From positions 1 to 5,049 of the forward strand of contig JAGQUI010000227.1 in the NCBI GenBank assembly GCA_020438595.1: DNA of 5,049 bases, read 5' to 3'. Positions within the stretch are counted from its first letter, which is position 1. Every line of letters begins with the position of its first letter. The translations under genes were made by a program, and so were the position numbers. Shown here one piece after another: positions 1 to 5,049 of the stretch. This DNA comes from Propionibacteriaceae bacterium. Lineage in GTDB: Bacteria > Actinomycetota > Actinomycetes > Propionibacteriales > Propionibacteriaceae. Below the pieces are notes generated by a model that was not told where the DNA came from, ran no database searches, and saw nothing but the letters and a program-made list of their open reading frames with translations.

Positions 1-1
1 C

Positions 2-679
2 GGCGTCCTCGTCGGCCATCGGCTGCCCGAGCGCACCCGCGAGCTGGTCACGATGACGTTGGGCCTGTTCACGCTGGTGCTCGGTGGGCGCGCGGTCGCG
101 TCCGGGCTGTCCGATGCGCTGGCCGCGGAGGTCGGCGCCGACGCCCGGCTGCTGGTCGTGCTGGGGGCGCTGCTGATCGGCGGGATCCTCGGCTCGCTGT
201 GGCAGATCGAGCGTCGGCTCGACCGCGGCGCCGAACTGCTGCACGACAGGTTCGCCGCCCGCACCGAGGGCAGCCGGTTCGTGGAGGGGGCGGTCACCTC
301 GACGCTGGTCTTCTGCGTAGGCCCGCTGTCGATTCTCGGCTCGCTGTCGGACGGCCTCGGCCAGGGCGCGGAGCAACTCCTGGTGAAGGCCGTGATGGAC
401 GGGTTCGCCGCGATCGCGTTCGCCTCGTCCTTCGGGATCGGGGTGATGGCGGCGGTGATCCCGCTGGCGATCTACCAGGGCCTGCTCACCCTGCTCGGGT
501 TCGTGCTGGGCAACTTCATGCCGGCCGGCCACATCGACGCGATCGGCGCGGCCGGCGGCGTGATCCTGCTCGGCCTGGGCATCCGGCTCGCCGGGATCAA
601 GCAGATCCCGGTCGGCGACCTGCTCCCGGCCCTGGTGGTCGCACCGCTGCTCGTCGCGCTGGTGGGGGCGTTCCGCTGA
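2..679 (+). CDS. DUF554 family membrane protein (YqgA/YdfK-like), 5' end cut off
   Basis: This is an integral membrane protein of the DUF554 family, whose members include E. coli YqgA and B. subtilis YdfK. Its transport or signalling role is not established. The frame is open from base 2, so the true start lies before the window and the ATG at 53 is internal. The 17 residues before it (GVLVGHRLPERTRELVT) fit the family's N-terminal glycine-rich segment and LPER motif. About 225 residues are visible, close to the family's usual full length, so little is missing. Family signatures are seen in the middle: FCVGPLSILGSL, then a KAVMDGFAAIAFAS stretch with the conserved lysine and aspartate, then a long hydrophobic segment ending in IYQGLLTLLG. 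Several hydrophobic helices alternate with short polar turns, with one charged loop (QIERRLDRGAELLHDRF). The stop overlaps the start of the next gene by one base, implying cotranscription and coupled translation. Confidence 0.9.
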   Translation, partial: GVLVGHRLPERTRELVTMTLGLFTLVLGGRAVASGLSDALAAEVGADARLLVVLGALLIGGILGSLWQIERRLDRGAELLHDRFAARTEGSRFVEGAVTSTLVFCVGPLSILGSLSDGLGQGAEQLLVKAVMDGFAAIAFASSFGIGVMAAVIPLAIYQGLLTLLGFVLGNFMPAGHIDAIGAAGGVILLGLGIRLAGIKQIPVGDLLPALVVAPLLVALVGAFR

Positions 680-1161
680 TGGCAGGGGGCACACCCGCCA
701 CCGACGCGCTCACCCGGGCCGGGGTGGCGTTCGAGTTGCACCCCTACGACCACGACCCGGACAGCACCAACTACGGCGACGAGGCGGCGGACGCGCTCGG
801 TGTGGACCCGCTGCGCATCTTCAAGACGCTCGTGGTCGACGTCGGCACGACCCGTCCCGAACTCGCCGTCGCGGTCGTCCCGGTGGCGGGCCAGCTCAGC
901 CTCAAGCATGCGGCCGCGGCGCTCGGCGCGAAGAAGGCCGCGATGGCGGACAAGGCGCTGGTCGCCCGCAGCACCGGCTACGTGCTCGGCGGGGTCTCGC
1001 CCCTGGGCCAGCGCACCCCGTTGCCGACCGTGATCGACGAGACCGCCCAGCTGTGGGACACCGTCTATGTCTCGGCCGGCAAGCGCGGCCTCCAGGTGGA
1101 GCTCTCCCCCGACGACCTGGCCGCGGTCACCGGGGCGAGCTTCGCCGACATCGCCCGCTGA
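679..1161 (+). CDS. ybaK: Cys-tRNA(Pro) deacylase, YbaK/EbsC family
   Basis: This cytoplasmic editing enzyme hydrolyses cysteine wrongly attached to tRNA(Pro) by prolyl-tRNA synthetase, which protects proline codons from misreading. The 160-residue product matches YbaK along its whole length as I remember the E. coli and Haemophilus proteins. It has a YDHDP-x-x-T/N-x-GDE segment near residues 23-35, and the lysine of FKTLVV (K49) aligns with the catalytic lysine of Haemophilus YbaK (K46). It also has PVAGQLSLK at 68-76, ALGAKKAAMAD at 81-91, RSTGYVLGGVSPLG at 97-110 containing the GxxxP element, and KRGLQVEL near the end. The ATG at 679 is chosen because it places the family N terminus (TPATDALTRAGV) correctly; the longer upstream open frame is a shadow of DUF554. 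A G-rich stretch (GGTGGGGG, 661-668) about ten bases upstream may serve as ribosome binding site. The overlap with DUF554 (TGATG) indicates translational coupling. Confidence 0.95.
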   Translation: MAGGTPATDALTRAGVAFELHPYDHDPDSTNYGDEAADALGVDPLRIFKTLVVDVGTTRPELAVAVVPVAGQLSLKHAAAALGAKKAAMADKALVARSTGYVLGGVSPLGQRTPLPTVIDETAQLWDTVYVSAGKRGLQVELSPDDLAAVTGASFADIAR

Positions 1162-1249
1162 GGGTGGACCGAGTAAGGAACCGTCCCCAATCCGGGCCGC
1201 CGACGGGGGTGGACCGAGTAAGGAACCGTCCCCAATCCGGGCCACCGAC
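1162..1249. repeat. Tandem pair of 43-base direct repeats between convergent genes
   Basis: Two copies occupy 1162-1204 and 1207-1249, with a 45-base period and a 2-base spacer (GG). They differ at one position only: G at 1199 against A at 1244. Each copy begins GGGTGGACCGAGTAAGGAAC and ends CCGAC. The first copy starts directly after the ybaK stop codon, and the second ends 12 bases before the 3' end of the opposing split gene. The unit has only a weak inverted match (GGAC...GTCC, 4 bp), so it is not a convincing hairpin terminator. The period is a multiple of three, so overlapping frames translate it as a repeated peptide. That is not evidence of coding, since the unit carries an in-unit TAA. 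From memory, motifs like GGGGACGGTTCC recur as dispersed intergenic repeats in bacterial genomes; this was not checked. Confidence 0.9.
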
Positions 1250-1261
1250 CGCGCAGGGAGC

Positions 1262-1510
1262 TCAGCCCTCGTACCAGATCGTGCGCTCGGTCTCGCTCAC
1301 CAGCATGTCGTCGAACTCCACGGTGCGGCGGAGCCGCCGCAGGCGGTAGGGCACCAGCACCTCGAGGCCGGTTCCCTCCGCGTGCTCCATGGTCAGGCGG
1401 ACCGCGTCGCTGCCCAGTTCTGGCAGTCGCACATCGGCCACGACCACGGCCGCGCGGAGCTCTGCCCGCTGCTCGATCAGTCCGGCGTTCAGGACAGCGA
1501 TCACGTCCAT
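1262..1510 (-). CDS. C-terminal part of a conserved hypothetical protein, split by a likely frameshift
   Basis: This 82-codon frame begins at an ATG at 1510, inside the last codons of the frame upstream (10-base overlap). It reads like the C-terminal third of the same conserved actinobacterial protein rather than an independent gene. It opens with [18 protein letters not shown], a helix-like segment. It continues with [20 protein letters not shown] and [20 protein letters not shown], alternating hydrophobic strands that resemble the end of a compact alpha/beta or beta domain, and ends at IWYEG. No clear Shine-Dalgarno precedes the ATG (only a GAG about 13 bases upstream), so independent translation would need reinitiation after the upstream stop. 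If the frame is shifted back by one base at the C run at 1514-1518, the text reads ...[11 protein letters not shown] without a break. It could still be a separately translated, coupled small protein. Its function is unknown. Confidence 0.65.
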   Translation of the reverse strand: MDVIAVLNAGLIEQRAELRAAVVVADVRLPELGSDAVRLTMEHAEGTGLEVLVPYRLRRLRRTVEFDDMLVSETERTIWYEG

Positions 1511-2019
1511 CGAGGGGGCATCTCGCTATCCATGCCGGCAGCGACCATCCGCTGCTCCCCCGACTGGTCCACAACGACCGCGAACGGATAGAACTCCCGG
1601 TGCTTCGCCAACTGCTCCTCCGCGAACCCCATGGCCGGCTCGAGGAGCCCGTCCAGGTCGGCCTGCGCCTCGGCCGATGTCGTGTCGCGCCAGGAGACCG
1701 CGGCGTCCCCCGACGCGTCCGGCCCACCGTCCGGTTGGCCCATGCCGTCGATCGAACCACTTCGGAGCTGGGCAACGAAGTCATCCAGCGCGGGCTCAGG
1801 AACCCACTCGGCCTCGCGATAGCCCTCGCGCGTGAGTTCCTCCACCACCCGGCGACGGCCCGCCTCGGCTTCCGCGTCCGAGTCGAAGTCGGTGCAGTTC
1901 GCCCACCCGCTTCGACCCGGAGCACCGCTGAAGCCCAGTTCCACGAGCCGCGGCCCGTCCACGACGAGAAGGTGCACCTCCGTACCCCGGGGTGCCTTGC
2001 GCTCAAGCCGGGTGCTCAT
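1501..2019 (-). CDS. N-terminal part of a conserved hypothetical protein (possible WGR-like N terminus), likely frameshifted at its end
   Basis: This is a 172-codon frame of unknown function. Residues 14-70 (strand-like VHLLVVDG and RLVELGF, then [20 protein letters not shown] and TREGY) loosely follow the pattern of WGR-type domains, which end in F-D-S-x-x-E-A then a helix and a K/R-x-GY. The WGR core itself is not clear, so this is only a suggestion. Residues 71-135 are acidic and polar. A second conserved-looking block begins at [19 protein letters not shown] (141-159). The last residues (PRWT) look like out-of-frame sequence: after Pro169 the natural continuation lies in the next frame (SMDVIAVL...). 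Restoring one C in the five-C run at 1514-1518 would give a single protein of about 253 residues. The ATG at 2019 is kept because [18 protein letters not shown] looks like a genuine N terminus. A TACGGT hexamer six bases before it suggests a leaderless message. The gene lies 68 bases after the CYTH-CHAD stop. Confidence 0.75.
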   Translation of the reverse strand: MSTRLERKAPRGTEVHLLVVDGPRLVELGFSGAPGRSGWANCTDFDSDAEAEAGRRRVVEELTREGYREAEWVPEPALDDFVAQLRSGSIDGMGQPDGGPDASGDAAVSWRDTTSAEAQADLDGLLEPAMGFAEEQLAKHREFYPFAVVVDQSGEQRMVAAGMDSEMPPRWT

Positions 2020-2055
2020 CCGGCCACCGTAGCGGCGACGGTGCCGACACGTCGG
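2020..2055 (-). promoter_or_regulatory. Possible leaderless promoter for the split hypothetical gene
   Basis: On the - strand, TACGGT (2026-2031) fits the actinobacterial -10 pattern TAnnnT. It is followed by exactly six bases (GGCCGG) and then the ATG at 2019, so transcription would be expected to start at or next to the A of the start codon. A weak -35-like CCGACG (2050-2055) shares only GAC with TTGACA and sits 18 bases upstream. No purine-rich Shine-Dalgarno is seen. The hexamer alone occurs easily by chance, so this is tentative; the gene could instead be read through from CYTH-CHAD. Confidence 0.3.
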
Positions 2056-2087
2056 GAATCCCGGCCATTCCGCCGGATCCGGGGCGC

Positions 2088-3536
2088 TCAGTTCTCCAGG
2101 GCGACCGCGAGGGCGGCCCGGCCGCGGTCCAGCGACTCGCGCAGCACGCGGTCCTGGGCGTGCCGCAGGTCGTCGAACGGCAGCCGGGGCAGGCCGTCCG
2201 CGACGGCGTGCCAGGCCAGGTCGCCGATCGTGCGCTGCGCGACCACCGCGTCCTGCATCGCGCCGAGGGCCTCGGTGACCGCCTCCCAGCGAGCACGGCG
2301 GATCTCGGCCCCCTCGCCCAGCACCGGCACCAGCAGTTCCGCGCCGTAGCGGGCCCGCTTGGCCGCCTTGCGCACCTCGTGCCAGCGGGTGAGGTCGCCC
2401 GGACGCGCGGACGCGTGCGCGTCCAGCTCACGCACCCGGGCCACGGCCTGGTCGAACATCGGACGCAGCACCACCCGGGCGGGTTCGTCCGCCATCCGGT
2501 CCAGGCGCGGTGCGGCCAGCAGCTGCTCCAGATCCAGCTGCAGCCGCTCGTACCGGTCGGTGCCCATGCTCTCGACCAGGTTCCGGTGCGCGTCGGCGTG
2601 CGCCGCCACCAGCGCCGTCTCGATCCGGGCAGCGACCAGCTCGCGGCCACCGTCGGGCAACTCGTCGAGTGCGGCGAGCAGCTTCTCGCGGAGCACCTCG
2701 GCGTCGCGGGGAGCGCCGAGCTCCTCGGCGTGCCAACGCAGCTCGGCGCGGAGCTGCTTCGTGGTGCCGGTGCCGAAGACGCCGGTGTAGGTGCGCAGCA
2801 CGCTGCGCAGGCGGCGGGTGGCCACCCGGCTGCGGTGCACGGCGTCCGGCTCGTCGGCGAGCACCGCGACCTCCCGGTTCTGCAGCACGCCCACCTGCTC
2901 GGCCAGGTAGGCGAGCACGGCGGCGCGCGCCGACTCGTCGTCGTTCTCGGTGGCGGCCAGCGCACGATCCAGCGCCCGCGCGATCTTGGAGGCGGCTTCG
3001 GCCCGGTGGATCCCCGCCCGGGCGAGCACGGCCTCGACCCGGTCCAGCAGCGCCGCGTCGCCGCCGACCAGCTCGACCTCGGCCTCCCACCACTCCTGCT
3101 CCTGGCCGCCGACGCTGGCCCGCACCTGGTCGGTGCAGGTCACCGCGAGCACCGTGCCGTCCGCCGCACACAGCTGTTGCTCCCTGCGCCGGGTGCGGAG
3201 CACGGCCACGGGGATCACCGGCGCCGCGTCGAGGGTGTCGCTGACCCGCTGCCGGAACGCACGGGGCAGCCGCCGCTGCGCCAGCGGCGCGTGCAACTCG
3301 ATCCGCTCGTCCGGCGCCGACCCCGGCAGTTTCAGGTGCCAGCCCTCGTCGCTGCCTCCGACGCGGCGGCGGATCACCTGCCACGCCCTGGTCAGGCGGT
3401 AGTCGGGGGCGTCGTAGTAGGTGGCCTCCAGGGCGAACTCCGAGACAGGTCCCTCGGTGGCGATACCGGTGAGACCGGGCAGGTCCTGGCCCTTGCGCAG
3501 GTTGTACTTCCGCTCGACCTCGACCTGGCTGGACAT
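2088..3536 (-). CDS. CYTH and CHAD domain protein (predicted triphosphate/polyphosphate-handling)
   Basis: This soluble 482-residue protein joins a CYTH domain (about 4-190) to a CHAD domain (about 200-478). CYTH proteins are triphosphate tunnel metalloenzymes. Known members hydrolyse inorganic triphosphate or thiamine triphosphate, or cyclise ATP. CHAD is a helical domain of conserved histidines and basic residues known to bind polyphosphate. The CYTH hallmarks are intact: E6-x-E8-x-K10 in [16 protein letters not shown] at 40-48, RRRVGG at 56-61, WHLKLPG at 66-72, paired arginines at 114-118, the acidic EAEVEL at 151-156, and SKIARAL at 183-189. CHAD shows its two basic helices: [12 protein letters not shown] (234-245) and [13 protein letters not shown] (385-397). 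The exact substrate cannot be read from sequence. The ATG at 3536 is chosen because CYTH begins at once. It lies two bases after the DUF2567 stop (TGA-GC-ATG), which implies coupled translation. A purine tract (GAAGAGAG) lies about 12 bases upstream. Confidence 0.95.
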   Translation of the reverse strand: MSSQVEVERKYNLRKGQDLPGLTGIATEGPVSEFALEATYYDAPDYRLTRAWQVIRRRVGGSDEGWHLKLPGSAPDERIELHAPLAQRRLPRAFRQRVSDTLDAAPVIPVAVLRTRRREQQLCAADGTVLAVTCTDQVRASVGGQEQEWWEAEVELVGGDAALLDRVEAVLARAGIHRAEAASKIARALDRALAATENDDESARAAVLAYLAEQVGVLQNREVAVLADEPDAVHRSRVATRRLRSVLRTYTGVFGTGTTKQLRAELRWHAEELGAPRDAEVLREKLLAALDELPDGGRELVAARIETALVAAHADAHRNLVESMGTDRYERLQLDLEQLLAAPRLDRMADEPARVVLRPMFDQAVARVRELDAHASARPGDLTRWHEVRKAAKRARYGAELLVPVLGEGAEIRRARWEAVTEALGAMQDAVVAQRTIGDLAWHAVADGLPRLPFDDLRHAQDRVLRESLDRGRAALAVALEN

Positions 3537-3538
3537 GC

Positions 3539-4195
3539 TCAGCTGGTGCTCTCTTCGGGACTGGTCAGCACCCCGCGCTCGTCGACGGTCCCGCTCTCCC
3601 GCGGCGCCGGGGGTTCGGCCTCCCGGTCGCGGTCGCGACGCCGCCGCGTCATCGGGTCCTCCTCGTCCGGTCCCAGCGAGGAGACCAGCAACACCGGGGT
3701 GACGGCAGCGAAACCCCACACGGCCAGCGCCGACAGCGATCGCAGTTGCAGGGACGCCGGCACCACCGCGCCCGGGTTGGCGGCGGCGACCCGCTCGGCC
3801 TCCGAGCCCGGGCCGAGCAGCTGCCCGACCTGCCAGCACACGATCCCGGCCAGGAGTCCCGAGCCCACCGCGAGCAGCGCGGTCGGCCAACCGAGCGGAC
3901 GGAACCACTTCCAGGTGACCAGCCCGAGCCCGACCCCAACGATGGCTCCGGTGATCACGAACCAGACGTCGGCGGCAACGATCTCGGTGACGCCGCGCTC
4001 GCTCATCACCGCCACGCTGGTGGCCTCGTCGATCTGCCACGTGGGCACGGTCACCACGGACGCCCAGAACATCGCAGCCAGCACGCCGACCACCGCCGAC
4101 AGTCCGGCGAGCAGCAGCACCCACGCCAGCACGGACGGCTCGGCGCTCGCGCGCCGCGGCGGCGGCGCCTGCTCCTCGGTGATGGTCGTGCTCAC
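3539..4195 (-). CDS. DUF2567 family four-helix membrane protein
   Basis: This is a predicted inner membrane protein of 218 residues and unknown function, recognised as the actinobacterial DUF2567 family. Residues 1-20 are a polar, proline-rich cytosolic-type head (TEEQAPPPRR). Four hydrophobic segments follow at about 22-49, 76-96, 103-126 and 152-174. Between the first two is a moderately acidic loop (TWQIDEATSVAVMSERG), and between the last two a loop containing GPGSEAERV. The tail from 175 onward is highly charged (DEEDPMTRRRRDRDREAEPP) and looks disordered. The GTG at 4195 is taken as start: it gives a normal head before helix 1, and the next ATG codons fall inside or after that helix. 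There is no clear Shine-Dalgarno; a TAAGCT hexamer seven bases upstream suggests a leaderless transcript. The stop lies two bases from the CYTH-CHAD start, so the two probably form one operon. Confidence 0.88.
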   Translation of the reverse strand: MSTTITEEQAPPPRRASAEPSVLAWVLLLAGLSAVVGVLAAMFWASVVTVPTWQIDEATSVAVMSERGVTEIVAADVWFVITGAIVGVGLGLVTWKWFRPLGWPTALLAVGSGLLAGIVCWQVGQLLGPGSEAERVAAANPGAVVPASLQLRSLSALAVWGFAAVTPVLLVSSLGPDEEDPMTRRRRDRDREAEPPAPRESGTVDERGVLTSPEESTS

Positions 4196-4208
4196 GGGTG
4201 GCAGCTTA
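4196..4208 (-). promoter_or_regulatory. Possible -10 element for a leaderless DUF2567/CYTH-CHAD transcript
   Basis: Reading the - strand, TAAGCT (4203-4208) matches TAnnnT and is followed by seven bases (GCCACCC) and then the GTG start codon at 4195. This spacing puts the transcription start at or one base before the GTG, as in many leaderless actinobacterial genes. A -35 match is poor: GGGACC at 4225-4230 shares only GAC and lies within the preceding hairpin. Confidence is limited because a single hexamer carries little information. Confidence 0.33.
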
Positions 4209-4218
4209 GTAGCGGCGT

Positions 4219-4238
4219 CGGGGCGGTCCCGCGCCCCG
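4219..4238 (-). terminator. GC-rich hairpin directly after dnaE
   Basis: A perfect 7-bp inverted repeat (CGGGGCG ... CGCCCCG) encloses a 6-base loop and starts three bases beyond the dnaE stop codon. There is no U tract after it, so it is not a classic intrinsic terminator, though U-less GC hairpins are proposed to act as terminators in actinobacteria. It would separate dnaE transcription from DUF2567 and CYTH-CHAD. It is symmetrical and so would fold on either strand, but only the - strand is transcribed here as far as I can see. Confidence 0.45.
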
Positions 4239-4241
4239 GGA

Positions 4242-5049
4242 TCATCCGGTCACGCAACTCGGGCCGAGCAGGGCCTTCAGGTCGGCCATCAGCGGACGCG
4301 ACGGCGCGACCCGCAGCCCCTCGTCCAGCTTCCACACCTTCGCCCCGCTGGTCGCCGAGACCAGCCGCACCCGCACCTCGGTCGGCCCCGGATGGGCCCG
4401 CAGCACGTGCCGGAGCTGCTCCACCACCGCGGGGGTGCACCGCACCGCGGGCAGCTGGATCACCAGCGGCCCGGACGGTCCCTCGGACACGTCCGGGAAG
4501 GCGACCTCCTGACCGGTCATCTCCAGGCTCTCGTCCTTGGTCCGGATCCGCCCCTTGATCCGCACCACCGTGTCGGTCGCCAGGGACGCGGCCACGGTCG
4601 CGTACACCTTGGGGAACAGCAGCACCTCGATCGCGGACTCGAGGTCCTCCACGGTGGCGATCGCCCACAGGTCGCCGTTCTTGGTCTGCTTGCGCACCAC
4701 CTGCGTGATCATCCCTGCGATGCTGACCATGCCCTCGCGGGGCCCGTCGTCGGCCCGCAACTCCCCGATGCTGAGGTCGCGCTGCGCGGCCAGGATGTGC
4801 TCCAGCCCCTGCAACGGGTGGTCGCTGACGTAGAGCCCCAGCATCTCCCGCTCGAAACCGAGCCGGACCCGCTTCTCCCACTCGGGCACGTCGGGCACCG
4901 GCGCCGCCGCGAGCTTCTCGGTGCTGCCGAAGTCGCCGAACAGGTCGTCCTGCCCGTTGGCCTGGTTCCGCTTGAGGTCGATCACCTCGTCGACCCGGCG
5001 CTCGAAGCACTCCATCAGGCCGCGCCGGGTGTGCCCCATCAGGTCGAAC
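4242..5049 (-). CDS. dnaE: DNA polymerase III subunit alpha (DnaE1), C-terminal part only
   Basis: This is the replicative DNA polymerase catalytic subunit, which makes DNA at the fork with the beta sliding clamp. Only the last 268 codons are in the window; the polymerase active site (PHP, palm, fingers) lies beyond 5049. The frame is open to the edge (FDLMGHTRRGLM), so the ATG at 5039 is internal. GQDDLFGDF contains QDDLF (4938-4952), which fits the QxxLF internal clamp-binding motif. EREMLGLYVSDHPLQGLE (about visible residues 66-83) is the conserved segment before the C-terminal region. Next comes an OB fold (about 105-165: GMVSIAGMITQVVRKQTKNG, AIATVEDLESAIEVLLFP, VVRIKGRI) that binds single-stranded DNA. 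The final 100 residues are a tau-binding-type tail ending PSCVTG. The clamp motif and full tail favour DnaE1 over the error-prone DnaE2/ImuC. A hairpin follows the stop closely. Confidence 0.95.
   Translation of the reverse strand, partial: FDLMGHTRRGLMECFERRVDEVIDLKRNQANGQDDLFGDFGSTEKLAAAPVPDVPEWEKRVRLGFEREMLGLYVSDHPLQGLEHILAAQRDLSIGELRADDGPREGMVSIAGMITQVVRKQTKNGDLWAIATVEDLESAIEVLLFPKVYATVAASLATDTVVRIKGRIRTKDESLEMTGQEVAFPDVSEGPSGPLVIQLPAVRCTPAVVEQLRHVLRAHPGPTEVRVRLVSATSGAKVWKLDEGLRVAPSRPLMADLKALLGPSCVTG

Noticed and set aside
472..1245. Long open frame of 257 codons on the - strand
   Set aside because: It is antisense to ybaK and DUF554, and its N-terminal repeated peptide is only the translated 45-base tandem repeat. 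The composition is typical of shadow frames in GC-rich DNA.
1253..1275. Possible bidirectional terminator (AGGG ... CCCT) between the convergent genes
   Set aside because: The stem is only 4 bp with no T-rich flank, which is not distinguishable from chance.
1065..2006. 313-codon - strand frame across the split gene and the repeats
   Set aside because: It is rich in Arg, Gly, Ser and Pro with no recognisable domain. It runs out of frame over two better-supported coding segments and through the repeats into ybaK.
2055..2071. Inverted repeat GGAAT / ATTCC with a 7-base loop after CYTH-CHAD
   Set aside because: It has only a 5-bp stem, two of whose pairs are G-C, and no U tract; too weak to call a terminator.
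2073..2082. 10-base palindrome CCGGATCCGG just downstream of the CYTH-CHAD stop
   Set aside because: It has no loop and the arms do not extend, so it cannot form a useful terminator hairpin. A palindrome of this length is unremarkable in GC-rich DNA.
2510..3244. Arg/Pro/Ala-rich + strand frame opposite CYTH-CHAD
   Set aside because: It is a low-complexity antisense frame with no domain, explained by codon bias of the gene on the other strand.
3537..4124. N-terminal extension of the CYTH-CHAD frame (about 196 extra codons)
   Set aside because: The extension is an Ala/Arg/Gly-rich shadow of DUF2567. The CYTH signature begins directly after the ATG at 3536.

Overview
This is a GC-rich window with strong G/C bias at third codon positions, GTG start use and short intergenic gaps. 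This is typical of a high-GC actinobacterium. The gene set (DnaE1 with a DUF2567 membrane protein and a CYTH-CHAD protein) suggests a Pseudonocardiales-like genome, but that placement is from memory and was not tested.

Layout. On the + strand, a truncated DUF554 membrane protein (YqgA/YdfK family) runs into a YbaK-type Cys-tRNA(Pro) deacylase with a one-base stop/start overlap (TGATG). A 100-base gap between convergent genes follows. It holds two copies of a 43-base direct repeat, spaced 45 bases start to start, beginning right after the ybaK stop codon. Everything else is on the - strand. Read in its direction of transcription, it contains the last 268 codons of the replicative DNA polymerase III alpha subunit (dnaE), a short hairpin that could terminate it, a four-helix DUF2567 membrane protein, a CYTH-CHAD protein starting two bases after the DUF2567 stop, and a conserved hypothetical protein split into two overlapping reading frames (172 and 82 codons).

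How the genes relate. Most of the window is housekeeping. DUF2567 and CYTH-CHAD look like one translationally linked unit, joining a membrane protein of unknown role to a predicted triphosphate/polyphosphate-handling protein. DUF554 and ybaK form a second linked pair. The split hypothetical gene is best explained by a one-base loss in a run of five C (coding strand) near position 1514-1518, because the two halves read as one continuous protein when the frame is restored. Two - strand genes (DUF2567 and the split gene) have a TAnnnT hexamer 6-7 bases upstream of the start and no clear Shine-Dalgarno, which suggests leaderless transcripts.

I found no mobile element, CRISPR array, RNA gene or clear new biological system. 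The observations most worth following are the frameshift and the tandem repeat.
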